From: Rhabdornis inornatus
Lineage: Eukaryota; Chordata; Aves; Passeriformes; Rhabdornithidae
Assembly: GCA_013397075.1 (NCBI GenBank)
Contig: VWZS01000834.1
Span: forward strand, 82,501 to 146,500
Length of the DNA: 64,000 nucleotides
Direction of reading: 5' to 3'
Part shown: positions 26,101 to 41,971 of the stretch, piece after piece
Layout: every line of letters begins with the position of its first letter
Position numbering within the stretch: the stretch's first letter is position 1
Notes under the pieces: model-generated
The model's input: the letters and a program-made list of their open reading frames with translations, nothing else
What the model was told of the DNA's origin: nothing
Database searches by the model: none
Translations under genes and position numbers: made by a program

Positions 26101-29100
26101 AATTTAGGTTCTCTGAAACAATATACAAAATAGTTCATCTCCCTGTCTTTCCCTGAACCACAGAACCACAGGCACTTCATTGTTCCCAAGTGGTAGTTTC
26201 GTTCTTCAAGGCAGCAACTGTTGCCTTCATCTGGTACCTGACCAATACCCTCCATGCATGTTCAGATTTCACAGGCTTTTCTCTTGGTCAAGCAAGCTTA
26301 AAACTCCCCCTCTCATTCCAGTTCACATTATTTATATGTAACTGATCACCTTGTCTGGTTTTAACTGTGTTTCTGCACTTTTTAAGCCCTTTGCCTTGTT
26401 AAAGGATGCACACAGTAACTCCCAGGTGAGGACGACTTCCGGTCATTGACAGCATGGCTTCATGGAAGAGCCTGACTGTCTCTTCCATCTTTGTGGAGCT
26501 TCTGGTCTGCCTGTTGAAACTCAGTGTAGTCATTCCTCTTCTCCAAAACACTAATCTTTGCAGGTGCATGCTCTGTGTTCTCCCAGCTGCCACGTATGAC
26601 GGCCTTTAGCTAGAATTTTGTTGCATTAGTTGAGGATTGGTTAACACCCATGATTTTCACTAAAGCATGCTTTGTGGAAGGATTAGCAAAGGGAAATGCC
26701 TAATAAATGTTAGGATATCATATATCTGAGGCTTTGCTTTTCTTGGATAGCTGTTGCTGTGTGGGGAAGAGCATAAGCCACATTGTGCCTGTAGTCCTTT
26801 TGAAGAATGCAGCTTCAGAGGTTCCAGTCTCAGCACATAAGCATGTGTATCCACAGACACATCTGTGTGAGTTGAGAATGCTTTCAAGTATGGTAGTGTT
26901 TTTACCTCACTGTTGTGTGTTGTTACTTAAGGTTACCTTGCTTTTAAAAAATTTCCTGCTAAGGGCCTCTTACTACTCCCCCATCCTTTAATGCCCATAT
27001 TTAAAAAATATGGTGAAAGCAGAAGAGACAAAAAAATTTGAGTATGAAAAGTGCTATTCTTACTATAAGTTGTTAGCAAATCTTCATCTCCAGTTCAAAA
27101 GTGTTCCCAGCTTAATTCTCAAAGCAGAGAAGTGTCAATAAATTCTGTAACCAGCAAATGTGCTGCAGTTCCCTTAGCTTCTCCCTCATGCAGCCAATAG
27201 AGGATGCAGAGCATTTCCAATACAGGAAGCATGAATTACACATGCATGTAGAACTTGAGAAACATGTTTAGTATGGCATTTCCTTATAGTGCTCTTTCTC
27301 TTGCCTTTAAAATTTAATTTTACTTGTAGTTCAAATGATGAACATTGAGCAGCCAGGTAGTTAACTGTCGTTTGGAAAAACAACTTGAATCCAGTATAAA
27401 ATGTACCAGGGAGTGTCACAACAAAGACAAGAAATATGAACTAGACCAGCCCCTTGGTTTGGTTACAGATAATTTCCTACTGAAACACAAATTTAGAAAG
27501 GTGTATAAAAGGCACACATCTTCAAGCGTATATTTGGGGGCATTATTTGAATCTGTCTTTAACCAATGCATCTTTACTTGTCCTTTAGAAAATTCCTGTA
27601 GGTAACTAACAGGAGAATAGTGGAGGAATGCACAGTGGAGCAAAAGCCACTTTTATACCTAGAGAGGACACACTTTGTTGGTTGCTTTGTTCACTTGTTT
27701 GATTCTGTGCAGTTTGATTTCACTGCAGCTCCTAGAAAAACATGTTGATGTGCTTTGCAATGCAGTGAAGCACAGTTCCCTGCTCCCTTCTGCTGAGGAC
27801 AGGCTGTGCTGCTGTCAGGCGCTGGCAGTGGCACATGGGGTGGGCACCTCCCCCAGACAGCGGCAGGGAGAAGTAGCAGGCATGGGTGATGACATGGGTG
27901 GAGCTCCTCACACCAGTTGTCCCATGGGAGATAGCTTATCTGTGGATGCCTGTGTTTCTGGAATAATATCCATTTGATTGAAAGCCAGAATTAGAGTGGG
28001 GAAGAAATTGGCTGCCAAGGGCTGATTGGCACTTGGAGTCAAAGGAAGCAACATGGACCCTGCAGGGAGGCTCTCCTTATCCGTTAACCCCAGCCTCTCT
28101 ACTTGCAGGTGTGTCCCAGCAGTTCCTGCTACTACTCTTCCTTCTGTTATTTTTGTTTCCCTTTGAAAATGCCCTCTAACTTTCAGCATTTTACACAGAG
28201 AGACACCATAGACACTTGATTAACTGGCCAATGCAGTGCTATATGCAGAAAGGAGGGAGCAGAAAAGTAATTCTTAAGAGCACTTGGGTGCATCTGCTTT
28301 TCCTGTAGCTAAATAACCAGTTAGTTTGATCAGTCCCATCTGTGTTCTATTGTGTCATCTGAATGATACTAAAGAAGAGCTCAAGGCATTGCATTATGGT
28401 TCCTCTGCTCAGACCTTTTGTTGTCATTTTTCACACCCACACAATTCTTGTCACTTCAGAGCTCATAAGAGAAAGATACTATTAATGGAAACACAATTTA
28501 AGTTAAAGAATGGTCTTCGTTGTTTGTTGTCAAGTCTGGCTGGTGAATAATGACTCCTTAAATATTCTGTGGAAAAACAACTTTCATTTCTGAGAATGGC
28601 ATCCTCCACCTGCAGTGCTCTTGTGGGGTGAGAACAGAACTGACACCACAGTAAATGACCATGATGTAAAAAGGAAGGGGAGAAGGATTTCAGTGCAGTG
28701 CATAAAGCCAAATGCTAAAATTTTCATATGCTGATACAAAACAGAATAGCTGTTATGTCTTGTATCAGAAATAACAAGTGGAATTGCTGACAATATTCTG
28801 TTTTCTGAGTACCTATGTAAACAAGAAGAGATCTTGTCTGCATTTATTGACACATGTTGGCATGCTGAGGTGATTTATTTTGGCCTGATCAGTGGGGTTT
28901 CTTCATCTTATTCTGCCTTTTTAGCAGCATTTTCTATCATTTGTTAGAATGGATAGTGTTAAAGTTTTTTTTCTCATCATTACAGTGATAAGGTACTTAT
29001 CAAATCCGTCAGGTATGATTGCTGGTTGCATAAGTATGGCGTCTTTATGAGAATTCTTGGATTTTAAAGCTACCATTTAAGCATCAACTAATATCAATAA

Positions 29101-30650
29101 AATACTTCTGACTTGTCTTGGAATAACAAGTGACACATGAAAACAAAAAATTATATGCACCCAAACTGTTTGCAGGCACTTGAAGAGGGATCTTTCTCTG
29201 CTCTCAGCTACAAAGTACAAACAAGACATTGCATGACACAAAATCAAATTATCATGGTTATTTTCAAAGAAATTCTAAAGGATAAGTTCTTAAAGGCAGG
29301 TATATGCCACAAGATAGAGTTTAGTACTTACTGGCATAAAAAGTCAAATCCCATTAAAAATCAAAGGGAGTAAGGGAACTATTGTTTAAATGCCTCAGAA
29401 GCTTCAGTGTGATTGTCTTTCTCCGTTACTTTTTAAATACCTTTGACAGCCAGGTCTTATGTTTTTACTTCTTCAAAATCCCACTGGAGAACGATATGAC
29501 TTGGGAGGTGAATGCCCCCTTCCAAATGGAATTATGGCCCAGGTACTTAGACCTATGCCATTGCCAAAGTCTCACAAAACTGAAAGGATTTTACAACTGG
29601 GAGGGAGTCCCATAGCTAAAAGAGAAGGTAAATTGGCAGTGGATTGAAAACAGATTACTAATTGTTTGCATGCATCTTTTTTCCAGCTGCCTATTTCTCT
29701 GTCCTTCGAAAGCCACCTTCTACGTCCAGTTTCCCAGGAGGTCTGTTTGTTTTGTCCTTTCTGCTTACTATCAACTCATTGCAAAACACCTCCCTTCCAT
29801 CTCCATGTTGCTCGGCTCTTTCCAGAGAAGTGTGACGCTGTGTGCTCTCATACCTGCTTTCCTGACTGCTTCAGCCCAAGTCTGATGCGGAGCCAGCAAT
29901 GCTGCTCTTCAGTGATAAGTTATATCATCACCTCTCTCCCCTTTGACATATCAATTTATTTTTTTTCTAAGCCTTGTGTAAATCACCTCTAGCCATAGAA
30001 TACTGAACAGATGTTTTAACATTAATTTTAAATTCTCTTCAGAAAATCCCAAGTGAAATTCCCAGTAAACATAAGAAAGGACAAGGGACTCAGCCAGTGC
30101 CCTGCTCTTGGGTAATTTTTCCACATTCTGGAAAGGTAAAGAAGGAGTGGGGTAAAACTGTCTGTTCAGTGACATCGAAGAACTCCGCACTCCTTCCATA
30201 GAAAAAAGGGTTTGTATTAAACACCTCTGATCTGGGATAATGTGTACAAGAGGAATAAAACACAAAGCCTTTTAAGGTCACCTCCAACCAAATTGAAGTA
30301 AATTGATTAATGAGTAATTTCTTAATGGTGTTAGAAGAGCCAATGAGAAATTATCACCATGAGTTATTTTAAAGCTAATTGATGTCTGCATATGTGTGCA
30401 CATAGCTATGGATGTGCACAGAAATTATTTCTACAAAAACTGTATCAGGTAACAGTTTCAGAAACTGGTACAAAGTCTGACTACATTCTTAATCAGTGCA
30501 CATGAAAAATACTGTTTACAGGTATTTTTCTTATCATTGTAGCTCCATAAGTGATTTGTCCACTATAACAACAGAGGGACGAGAATCACTCTCACAAAAG
30601 TAGAAAACACTGATGGTTTTTATTTCCAGTAGAAGTCTCCATGGGGAGAG

Positions 30651-30673
30651 AAAAAAAAAAAAGGAAAAAAAAA
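30651..30673. repeat. A-rich tract
   Basis: An A run interrupted by gg. Low-complexity sequence only. Confidence 0.85.
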
Positions 30674-33600
30674 GTATACCCTGCCTTCCCTATTATTCAG
30701 ATTTAATAAAAGTCCTTAGCATTTCTACTGAAGTGATTTCTCTCCCCTGTTGTGTCTCCTGTATCAGTGGGGCTCTTTTCACTAGTTCTTGTATTGCAGA
30801 CAGATTTGCAAGAAGTACTACATTTGAACAGGGAGAGATTTTTTTTGTTAATTAGACTGATAAAATTTCTGTAAGGACCCAGGGTGAGTCAGCTGCCCTC
30901 AATGTCCATTGGCTCTCACTGGCGAAGTGAACTCTGCACATGAACCGAGCCCCTGCCATGAGCTGTGCTGCCAAATGGATGCACATCCTGGATACTCAGT
31001 CTGGTCTGCACGGGAACATTCATTGAGCAGTACAGCTGCAGCAGTCCAGGACACAGCTGTAGAGAGCTTCAGTGAATATTGATTGTATCAATATCCCTGT
31101 CATTGCTTATGTCAAGTAATGAACTCCAGCATTACCTGTATCAGCATCTGTTTTTTGTAAATACATTTTGAGGACAACCCTTAGAAATACAAACCAAAAA
31201 TATGCCAATATACAGAATATAAATACATATATATGTAAAACTGAGCTCTCTCTTCTTCTATTGCATAAGACCAGCAGGCGTGAGAAGAAAACAACACAAT
31301 TTCACTTTTTATAACTGCAGAGACTAGTAACAAGGATGTGCAATTTTTCTTTGACAATTTCTGTCACAAAAAGAGGGCATATTGACAAAAAATAAATTCT
31401 GAGGAAGCTGCACTGTAGGAGCCTGCATTGCCCCTTTTGAGACACATAGGCAAGAGTTCCTCTTGACTTCAGCAGGAATTAATGCTCAAGCAAGGGGAAT
31501 ACCCAAGAGCACATTATGCTTCTAGATAACATGATAAAACTTGTTGGCTGCTTTGGAAGAAAAGGGCATTTTCACAAATGGGAATTGTTCTAGACAAGTC
31601 AGGATTCCCCTGCCAGCTGTCCTTCTCCTGTTTCTCCTTCATCCTAAACTGCTTATGTTGCTTCTGTGATGATAGTTTTGTCTTTCTCCTAGGTATTTTT
31701 CTTATAGCAATAGTGCCATCTTCTTTTAAATTTACTGCTAGCAGTACCACAAACCAGCATCCTGTTTGCCTTCTTTATTGCAGCTGCATACGAGGCGGAA
31801 GGCTTTAGGGACTTTCATGCAATAATTCCCAAATCCTTTTCCAGTAAGTATACTGAAACTCAGTTCACTACAGAGCATTTCCATCTAGTTCCTACTTTTA
31901 TGATTTTTGTTTGTGTCATTTAATTTCTGAGTAATGTATGTTTGTCTGCATGCACTTAAGTAGTCTGATCTTTTTGTTTTGTTCATTTGTATTTTGTTTT
32001 AACCTAACAGAAAATCTGCTTCAAAAGCCACCTTCTCCAAATCTCTGGCAGGCAAGCAGCCTATCATTGTTTAGTATAAATACATATTTATTCTTATAAC
32101 TGAAAAGAAAAAAATTACATGTAAATTGTGGAAAATCTTGTCGTATACTCAAGCCAAATACTTCTATTGCTTCCATTTACCATGTGAAAAAATAGCAGTA
32201 TGAGGTTGTAGCCCATTAAATTTGCAGAATCACTTCTGTTTAACCAGTTGTGCCATCTTTTTAAGTCATTGTTTGGTCATTGATTTTTTTATCTAAAAAA
32301 TTTATCACTAAATTATTCCCCTTTTAGAACATACATTTTAAAGGAAAACTGCTATTTGTTATATACTCTTATTCTGTTTTGCATAAGATTTCTATTAAAA
32401 GTGCAATAATTGAAAAATCATTAAAATACCTAGATTGGTAGACTTTTTAAGAGGTGTCCAGTCAAGCAGTAGTCATAAATGTGAACGCCTTTAGGCTTCT
32501 GTTTCCCAGTAGGATTTTGAGTCAGATGCTCTTGTCAGTTACATCCATGCAGTCCTTCTGGGACACCTGTGAGGATGTATCAGAGAAGAGCTTGTCAATC
32601 CTCTCCATTTCAAAGGGGTATCAGGGTCTTTCAGTCTCTTGAGGTGATTATTGCCTGTAGCTTATTGTTATCACATTGCTACAACATCACTTTTGAATGA
32701 GGTTACCACAAAAATGTTGTTTCACAGAAGAAAAAGACCTGGACTTTATTGGATGAAACAGATCCCTCATATTCTTAGCTACCCACTGAAGTAAATTCTT
32801 TCTTTTTTTCAGGTGGTGTGGGATGAAGGAATAGTGGTTTTTACTGTATGGAAAGTAAGATTTTGGGCAATGAAATGGTCTTTTTCAGCCTAATGAAGAA
32901 GTATTTTTTCACCAAAATCACCACATTAGAAAAGAGGGAAATAACAGCAAAGATTATTTTTATCTACACAAAACATCATTCAATCCTGTGGAGAGAAGAG
33001 GAATGAATACTGGCATGAACTTGTCTGAATCTTGACCCTTTCCATTAATGTTAAAGTCTGCTGTGTTCGTATCAGATGAAATTTGCTAGCCTCTGTGTTA
33101 CCACATGTTGTGAGGTTATGGCAAATTTACACCTAAATTCTTCTTCTGGCTGCAAGCAATTGTCATCTATGGGATTACAATGAAAAGGATTTATCCAATA
33201 AAGTCATGACAGTTTTCCTAGACACCTTTATTAATTTGAATGGTTTTTAATCATAGCTTCTGACTCTAATTGTATGCTATTACTCAGCAATCCTAATCCT
33301 GCTGTCCTAGAAGCACAACTGTCACTCTTATAATTTCCTTAAATTCTTCCTTCCATCTTTCCCTACCCTGCTTTCTTTATCAGTGTTTGTACTCTGCTTT
33401 CCAATTGTCGTTGCTTACCCCATTTTTTGCAGTTTTGCAGAACTGCAAACCGAAAATTTGCATTCAATACAACCCTTGGAATCTTCCTGCCAAATGGAGA
33501 ATGTTGCATTTTCTGATCATTTTTATCCATTGAGTTGAGTTACTTGCTTTCACAATTGTTTTGGACAAATCCCTATGAAGTGGATTAATTTTAACTTTCA

Positions 33601-33916
33601 TTCCAATTAGCCTGATTGTGAGAACGAAAGCTTATAAAGGCAAAAATCTCAAAGCGACCTAGAAACAGACTTGTAATATTGTTTGGATTCCCAGCTCCCT
33701 GGATGCCTTGTATTTGTTTTACTGATATTCACTGTTCATTGCTCCATGTGTTACAAACTCTCCACATTGCCCATAGAATTATAGTTGAGGTCATAGCATT
33801 TATTTAGTGATATTGTACCTGCTGTTTAGAAGTTAACTCCTTTCATGTGATTGTTCCTTTGCCACATTATTTGTTCTGTAACCAAACTGAGTGGCATCCT
33901 GTATTGTTTCTTTCAG

Positions 33917-34177
33917 CCGGTAATATTAAAATAGAGACTCAGAGTGATGAAGAGAATGGGCGTGCCTGTGAAATGAATGGGGAAGAATGTGCAGAGGATT
34001 TACGAATGCTTGATGCCGCAGGAGAGAAAATGAATGGCTCACACAATGGCCCAGGCAGCAAGGCTTTGTCAGGAGTTGGAGGCATTCGACTTCCTAACGG
34101 AAAGCTAAAATGTGATATCTGTGGGATAATTTGCATCGGTCCCAATGTGCTCATGGTTCACAAACGAAGCCACACTG
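33917..34177 (+). CDS. IKZF1: IKZF1 exon with N-terminal zinc finger 1
   Basis: This 261-nt exon (phase 1-1) follows acceptor tttctttcag and ends before donor gtaagg. It covers residues 54-140 and starts AGNIKIETQSDEENGRACEM. It carries the acidic MNGEECAEDLRMLDAAGEK segment and ends in the first C2H2 finger: CDIC with the HKRSH histidines (residues 117-139). Lys58 sits in IKIE, which keeps the sumoylation consensus known at Lys58 in mammalian Ikaros. Finger 1 adjusts DNA-binding specificity next to the essential fingers 2 and 3. Skipping this exon gives known shorter isoforms. Length equals that of the human exon. Confidence 0.97.
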
Positions 34178-34422
34178 GTAAGGCCTGCTGTAGTTTTTCC
34201 TGTAGCTGACAAGAACTGGCTACACATTAATAACTAAGACTTATTTTCTGTATCATGCACATGTGCCTCTTGTAAGGTAACGCAGCATTGGTGAGCCTTT
34301 GGAACTCAGTTATTTTGGTGCATCTTTGGCCTGCACAGGAATTGTGACTTTTTCATGGAAGTCCATCTATTGGGATAGAAATTGTGCTGTTTGTTTGGTT
34401 TGAAACAAAATAAAACCACATT

Positions 34423-34446
34423 AAAAAAAAAAAAAGAAAAGAAAAA
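34423..34446. repeat. Poly-A tract
   Basis: A run of A with single G interruptions. Confidence 0.85.
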
Positions 34447-37400
34447 TCAAATTTAAGAGAAAAGTAAAGAAGAATAGTTTAATTTCTAAGACATTTTTAA
34501 GAACTGCAGAAGAAAAACCCATTTGTAGCTAACTCTGAAATTAACCTAGTTACAATGTTTCCAACAAAACAGCAAAGCTCATTATGGATTAGTGATTATG
34601 AAAGTGATTGGAAAAATACATATTAAGAGAACTGTATTGACAGACTTAGTAAAAAAATATTTACATTTCATGTCTAGAGTTTCATGAAGTAAAAACAAGT
34701 ATTGTCACAGGTCAAATGTACACTAAAGTATTTCCACCGGGACACTAGAAGAGACGTGTAAAGATTTTTTGTTCCATAGGTATTTCATTATACAGTGCTG
34801 TGAATATTCTTGCCTCAATTTTCTAATTCTGATTAGTCTCAAAGAGGGCCAAAAATGAAGAGGCTGAAAGAAATGAAAAAGTAAAGAGTGAGTCTCACCC
34901 TACCTGATATAAGGTATCTAAGAATTAGGCTTCCAATCTAATGTCATTCATAGCTAAAAGAGAAATACTGAACTGTACTGTTGTTTCACAAAGGTTGCTT
35001 TGAAAATAAGTTGGGGATTTGGCATTTTTACATTAATATTCCAATGAGAGGGAATTTTAAAATATTTTTAAGGTAAGAATGATCTGTCTTATAGTTACAT
35101 TCTACTGAAATAATTGTGCCAATAAACACATAAATACTTATTTCCTCCATATCCTCACAGTCTTGCTTAAATAACTTTCCCAGAATTACTAAGTAGAATG
35201 AGATTAACAAAGTGCTTTCAGAATTTGATGGAGAGGATCCATGAAAAGCCCCAGAGTGTGTTCCATTGCCCTGTGTTACGGTCTGTCACAGTAACTGTGT
35301 CTGTTCAAGCTATGGAAGTGTGTGATCTATTATTGTAACATGGGTTAGTCCCGTTCAGAAGCAATGCTGTTACACTGCCTGCTTCAAAGTACTCTTCAAT
35401 TCTATGTGATAAATCCCTCTGTCAGAGAAGAGCAGATCATTATTGGAAAAGCCAAAGCTAGTATTCAGAAGAGAGGCTGTAGCCTACTTTCTAGATATAA
35501 CAAAGTTCTTGTTGACTTTTCCTTTTTCTTTCCCTTTCCTTTCCTAAATATGGTCCTTTAAAAATTGATAAAATGAACATGTAAAATTACTTGTACATGA
35601 GGTCTTTTAAACAGACCCATGGGCTGAAGAGGATGCTGTAGTGGTTGAAACAGTATGTTGCAACTTGAAATGAAATTAGAGGTGGAAGTCTTTGTGCTTG
35701 TTTAAGCAAACTGCTCTTTTGTTAAAAACAACCCCTCTCTTGCTGGATCAGGGGAGCTGTTTCAGCTCCCTAAGGGTCCATGGCAGTGTTTGCACCAGGG
35801 CTGAATAGCCTGTGTGAGGACACACTTGACTTTAAGGGAGGTGGTGGGCACAGCTGCCTTGGTTTCTTGTGAACTCCTTGGTACACAGCCTGCTGTCTCT
35901 GAGCATGAGCTGGGCTGCCTGGTGCCTATGACAATATCCCCAGGGGCCACCTCACTGGGTGCCAGGTCATTTCCCCAGCACAGACCTTCAGCTCCCCAAA
36001 CCTCATGCTTGGCAGACGGACCCATTTGCCTGCCAAGGGTGCTTGGGGTGCTATCACACAAGGATTGTCACTTGAAGATTTCCCCACCATTTGCAGAGCT
36101 CTTCCCTTGCCAACTAGACTCTCTTTTTAATAAGGGAATGTGGTTCAAGCCTTCAGTGGAAGCACCCCACAAGAGACCCTTTGTTCAGGACGACCCCCTT
36201 CTTTTACACTCCACAAAACTAAAAGGCATGAAATTTTATCCCTGGGTCCTTCCATGGGAAGAATGCCTTTGCCTTCCCTCCTGCCCCATCCTCAGCTCCT
36301 CTTCTGAGCAGCCTCTTTGAATGAGCTCAGGTGGTTTTTCAGGGGCTGGCAAAAGAGTGGAAGTTCAGAACTGGTAGTTTAAATTAAAGGGATGTCAGGG
36401 GGAAACAGTGGTGACTGCTATTCCTTTCAGCTACGCTGTGAAAATTAAAGTCGAAATGGGATATACTATTACAGACATTTAACTGACTATGCTGAAGCCC
36501 ATTTCAATACATGCCTGGTGAAGGAATAAGCCTCACAAATGAATTACTTTGCTGCTAATTCATGTAAAACCTGCATATGCAGTGAGGTTTTCTTAAATAA
36601 ATATTTGATAATTGAACAAAACTCTCACACACTAAAGTGCCAAAATAAAATGACTGCCTGACCTGATAAAAGATGTAATTGTTTTTAATGAATACACCTG
36701 CCAAGTGCAGATATGCAGAGCAGCACCTGATATTTCTGCCCTCTCCTGTCTGCAGGCAGCTGTACAGCACTGACTGCTTCCTAGCACCTTACCTGTTGCT
36801 CACATCTGCAGAGCAAATCCCAACTCACAGATGCCCAATTCTTACTCCCTTTTCAGCACGCTGATTTTTTCTAGCTTGCCACTGTCTTGTTTGGTGTTTA
36901 AGAAAAAGGAAATCTTGAAAGGAGAAAGAAATTTCTGCTCCCTGATGTTGAAACCCCAGGGTATATTCAGGCTTCTCTTGTTTACTGTGCATATATCTGC
37001 ATATACATGCATATCTATGTATGTGTGTGCATAGGTGTATATATTGCCTTCTTATATGTACACTAAGTTAAGCCACCAGTTAGTTCACCCACGTCTTGTT
37101 ACTTGGAATGCCTCAAATTTATTTAGAAAGAGAGCTTTTCAGGTCTCTGAGTGTTAGGTGATCTTGTCATTTTTTAATAAATTAGAAACATTTTAATTAA
37201 GATGATAAGTATTCTTCACTGAATAAGTGGTCCAGGGCCCAAGCTCCTACTAAGGCTTGCAAATCACTGCAATGGTGATAATGGTTGATTGAATTCAGGA
37301 CCCCATTGCAGTTTTTGTTCCTGGACTTATATTTGGTCATGGCTATATGCCCAGGATGTAGCATGTACTGTATGTACTGTTCAGACCTGAAGAAAATAAC

Positions 37401-38913
37401 ACTATTTAGACTGTTTAGAACAAGAGTCATTATGTATTTTTTCTTTCATCCTGTTCCATCCTCATTTTTGGAGGTATCACCACACCAAATAACCTTCCAT
37501 CAGTGGCTGTGAGCATCCTGGCAGGTCTGGGAGTTTTGCTGGGCTCATGAAGGAGGCATTCCTCACCCCAGTAGCTGCAGCATGGACAGCTAAGGGCAAG
37601 CCCAAGCTACACATAGCTTCAGGGTCTTTTGGTGACATTGTTGTTTCCCTTCTACAGCAACATGGGTTCAGGCTTACCTGAATCATCTCATCCCACTCTA
37701 AGTTCTGTAGAAGTATTTGATAGTGCAGCAGTCTCATGTGAAATGCTCCATCTGTCTTTTCCACCCACTGCAAAACTTTCCTGTAATTGGGAGAGCTGTA
37801 GGCTAGAGATACATTCTTGCTTTCTTACTTTGTATTCTTACTTTGCTTTACATTTCATTCCTGGAGTACTTTTATGATTCTTGTTTTGTCTTCTTACAGT
37901 CCTCTGAGTAAAAATAACAGAAATGAATGCTAGAAAAGCTGCTTAGTAAGAATTAACTACTTCTTCTGAATGTGTCCCCCTTGCTGAGCTGACTTCCTCC
38001 ATTTATTGTTTCAGTCCGTTTCTGAAAAACACTTTCTGCGCTGAGTAACTGCCCCAAAGATTTAGAAAGACTAAGAAGTCAGTAAAAGAGACACTCACCT
38101 GTTTTCTTTTCTCCCTAAACCATGCCATGCACATGGCTTATGAGGTACATTGCAAAATCCTGTAGGGCTTATGCTGGCATTTTTGCATGCCACCCCAGCT
38201 GAACCAGATTGGGTATAGCTTAGATGAATGGAGCTACTTGATGGACAAAGAACGTAAGCTCATCTGGCTTGACAGGCACTATGCTGCTCTGCTTGAAACT
38301 AACCTATGAAAATGTCTTTCCATAAAGGGGATCCATTTTGCTGTTTGCTGAATGCTAAAACTGCCAGCACTGATGGAAGAGTTTTCATATTTTTGGGTTG
38401 GGACAGTGCTGCTGTCTAATTGATCCTCAGCTGTTCTGCTGCATTACCCAGAAGACAAAAATGATCATGCTGCACGTGTATGCACATAAATGGTCATCCT
38501 AGGTGTGCAAAATGATACATGATGTCTAAGTGAGAGAGAAGGAAGAAATTGTTTAATTTTTTTGTTTTAGTATTTTAACTTCAGCACTGAAATCTTAAAT
38601 AAAATCTTATTGTTACACAAAAAAAATCAAAACTATGAACAGGTCATCTTGGGGCTGTTTCTAATGTTGATGCACTATAATTACTACAACAGACTGAACT
38701 GAGAAACAAAGAAACTAAGAGAAACAAAATTCAGCAAATATGTTTTAAAGGCTAGTTTGACTTAGTTGAGGGCTGTACAGAAACAGCCTTGCAGAAGCAG
38801 TTCTTGCAGAGAGAATGCTCTTTTGTAAAATTTTTCTTTTATTCCTATCTGGTACAACTGGAAATGTATTTTATTTCCCACTGATTTCAGAAAAGGCCTC
38901 ATCCATCTTAAAT

Positions 38914-38987
38914 TAAAAAAACAAACAAACAAAAAACAAAAAAAAAAAGAAAACAAGCAAAAAAAAAACAGGGGAAAAAAAACAAAC
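38914..38987. repeat. Poly-A / (CAAA)n low-complexity tract
   Basis: A runs with caaa units over about 75 bp. A minus-strand frame through it is only Phe- and Cys-rich low complexity. Confidence 0.9.
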
Positions 38988-39863
38988 TCCAAGCTAATAA
39001 AATATCATATTGATTTTAAACAACACTAAAAAGCAAACAACAGCCATAATAATTTTTGCAAAGGCTTTGATTCACTTCCTTGATAACAGGCACCAGTTTA
39101 GACAAATGAAGGCCATGTCTCTTCAAGTTTTTCCACATCTGCCCAAAGTGTAAACCATCAGAGCCTGTTTGTGCAGTTCCTCTGTTCGTACCTTACCCAG
39201 AAAAGGGTTGGGACTTAGACATGGAAGTACAGGGCTTCCTTTGCACTGTCTTAACTTCTGTGATTTTACTCTCTAGCTTTCTCTCTTTTCTCTGTCTCTT
39301 TCCTGATTTGGCTGCTTAGGGACAGACAGGTAATGGAGAAGAAATTGAAAGGGAAAATACAGGGAAAATGTAAATGAAAAGAAGTTATTATAACTGTTAT
39401 AATGAAGTGCCTTTCATTTAAATATAAGAATGTAACGCTGAAATGAACTTGTGATCCTGAAATGCATTTTTAATGAGTTTCCTTTTTATTTTGCTGCTTC
39501 AGTGGCATATTTTAAAGACCCTTTGAAAAAAGCCACATTAAAAACCCCACCAAATGCCACAACATGCAAAATTGGATATTGGTTTATTCCAAAACTGCTG
39601 ATCAGGAAGAGTGGCTCTTCAACACAAAATGTTGCAGTCACTTTATTTAAATGAGTTTGAATTTGCATTGTGATGTGCCATTCTGATTTAGAAAAAAAAA
39701 ATTAGATTTTCAGATCAAATTGACCCAGCCAGTGAAGCATTAAGAAACTGGCAGGTTTAGTCTGAAAGCCTCATGTTATATCAAACCTGCAGCTGGTGGA
39801 AGTCACAGAGCAGCAGTGAGAAAACAACTTTCTCCCTGAAATCTTTCTCTTGTTACTGCATAA

Positions 39864-41845
<1,982 letters not shown>

Positions 41846-41971
41846 TTGGCAAACCCCATAAGTGTGGATACTGTGGTCGCAGTTACAAGCAGCGCAGCTC
41901 TTTGGAAGAACATAAAGAACGTTGCCATAACTACCTTCAAACCATGAATCTCTCAAGCAGCATCTATCCAG
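41846..41971 (+). CDS. IKZF1: IKZF1 exon with zinc finger 4
   Basis: This 126-nt exon (phase 1-1) has donor gtaata. Residues 197-238 begin VGKPHKCGYCGRSYKQRSS and end SSSIYP. It contains finger 4 (about 201-224): Cys-x2-Cys, then His in LEEHKERC and a following Cys/His, the C2HC variant typical of Ikaros finger 4. Finger 4 modulates affinity and target choice. The tail after the finger (NYLQTMNLSSSIYP) differs from mammals (LESMGLPGTLYP by memory) and looks bird-like, consistent with a less constrained linker. Confidence 0.97.

Larger units (their letters stand above)
5523..33916 (+). other. IKZF1: IKZF1 large intron between PEDLS exon and finger-1 exon
   Basis: The intron is 28,394 bp, GT-AG, with donor gtaaga and acceptor tttctttcag. 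It holds several MIR-like relics, microsatellites and poly-A tracts (listed separately), and otherwise unique AT-rich DNA. None of its open frames resembles a known protein, and none is bounded by splice sites compatible with the phase-1 Ikaros frame that I could defend. Mammalian Ikaros has an optional short exon in this intron; I could not recognise its equivalent by eye. Confidence 0.85.

Noticed and set aside
29450..29627. Possible cassette exon in the large intron, with acceptor ctttgacag and donor gtaaat and an open frame with PLPNGIMAQVLRP
   Set aside because: Its length (178 nt) and frame do not fit the phase 1-1 Ikaros scheme, and the peptide is not recognisable. It is probably chance.
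30268..30292. ttttaaggtcacctccaacc, resembling the last bases of a CR1 element
   Set aside because: Only about 20 bp match and the preceding sequence does not follow the CR1 consensus.
35814..36320. 168-codon + strand open frame in intron 4, the second longest frame in the window
   Set aside because: It lies in a locally GC-richer patch where stops are rarer, overlaps a 99-codon frame on the other strand, has no recognisable domain, and is not spliceable into IKZF1 in frame by any site I could find.
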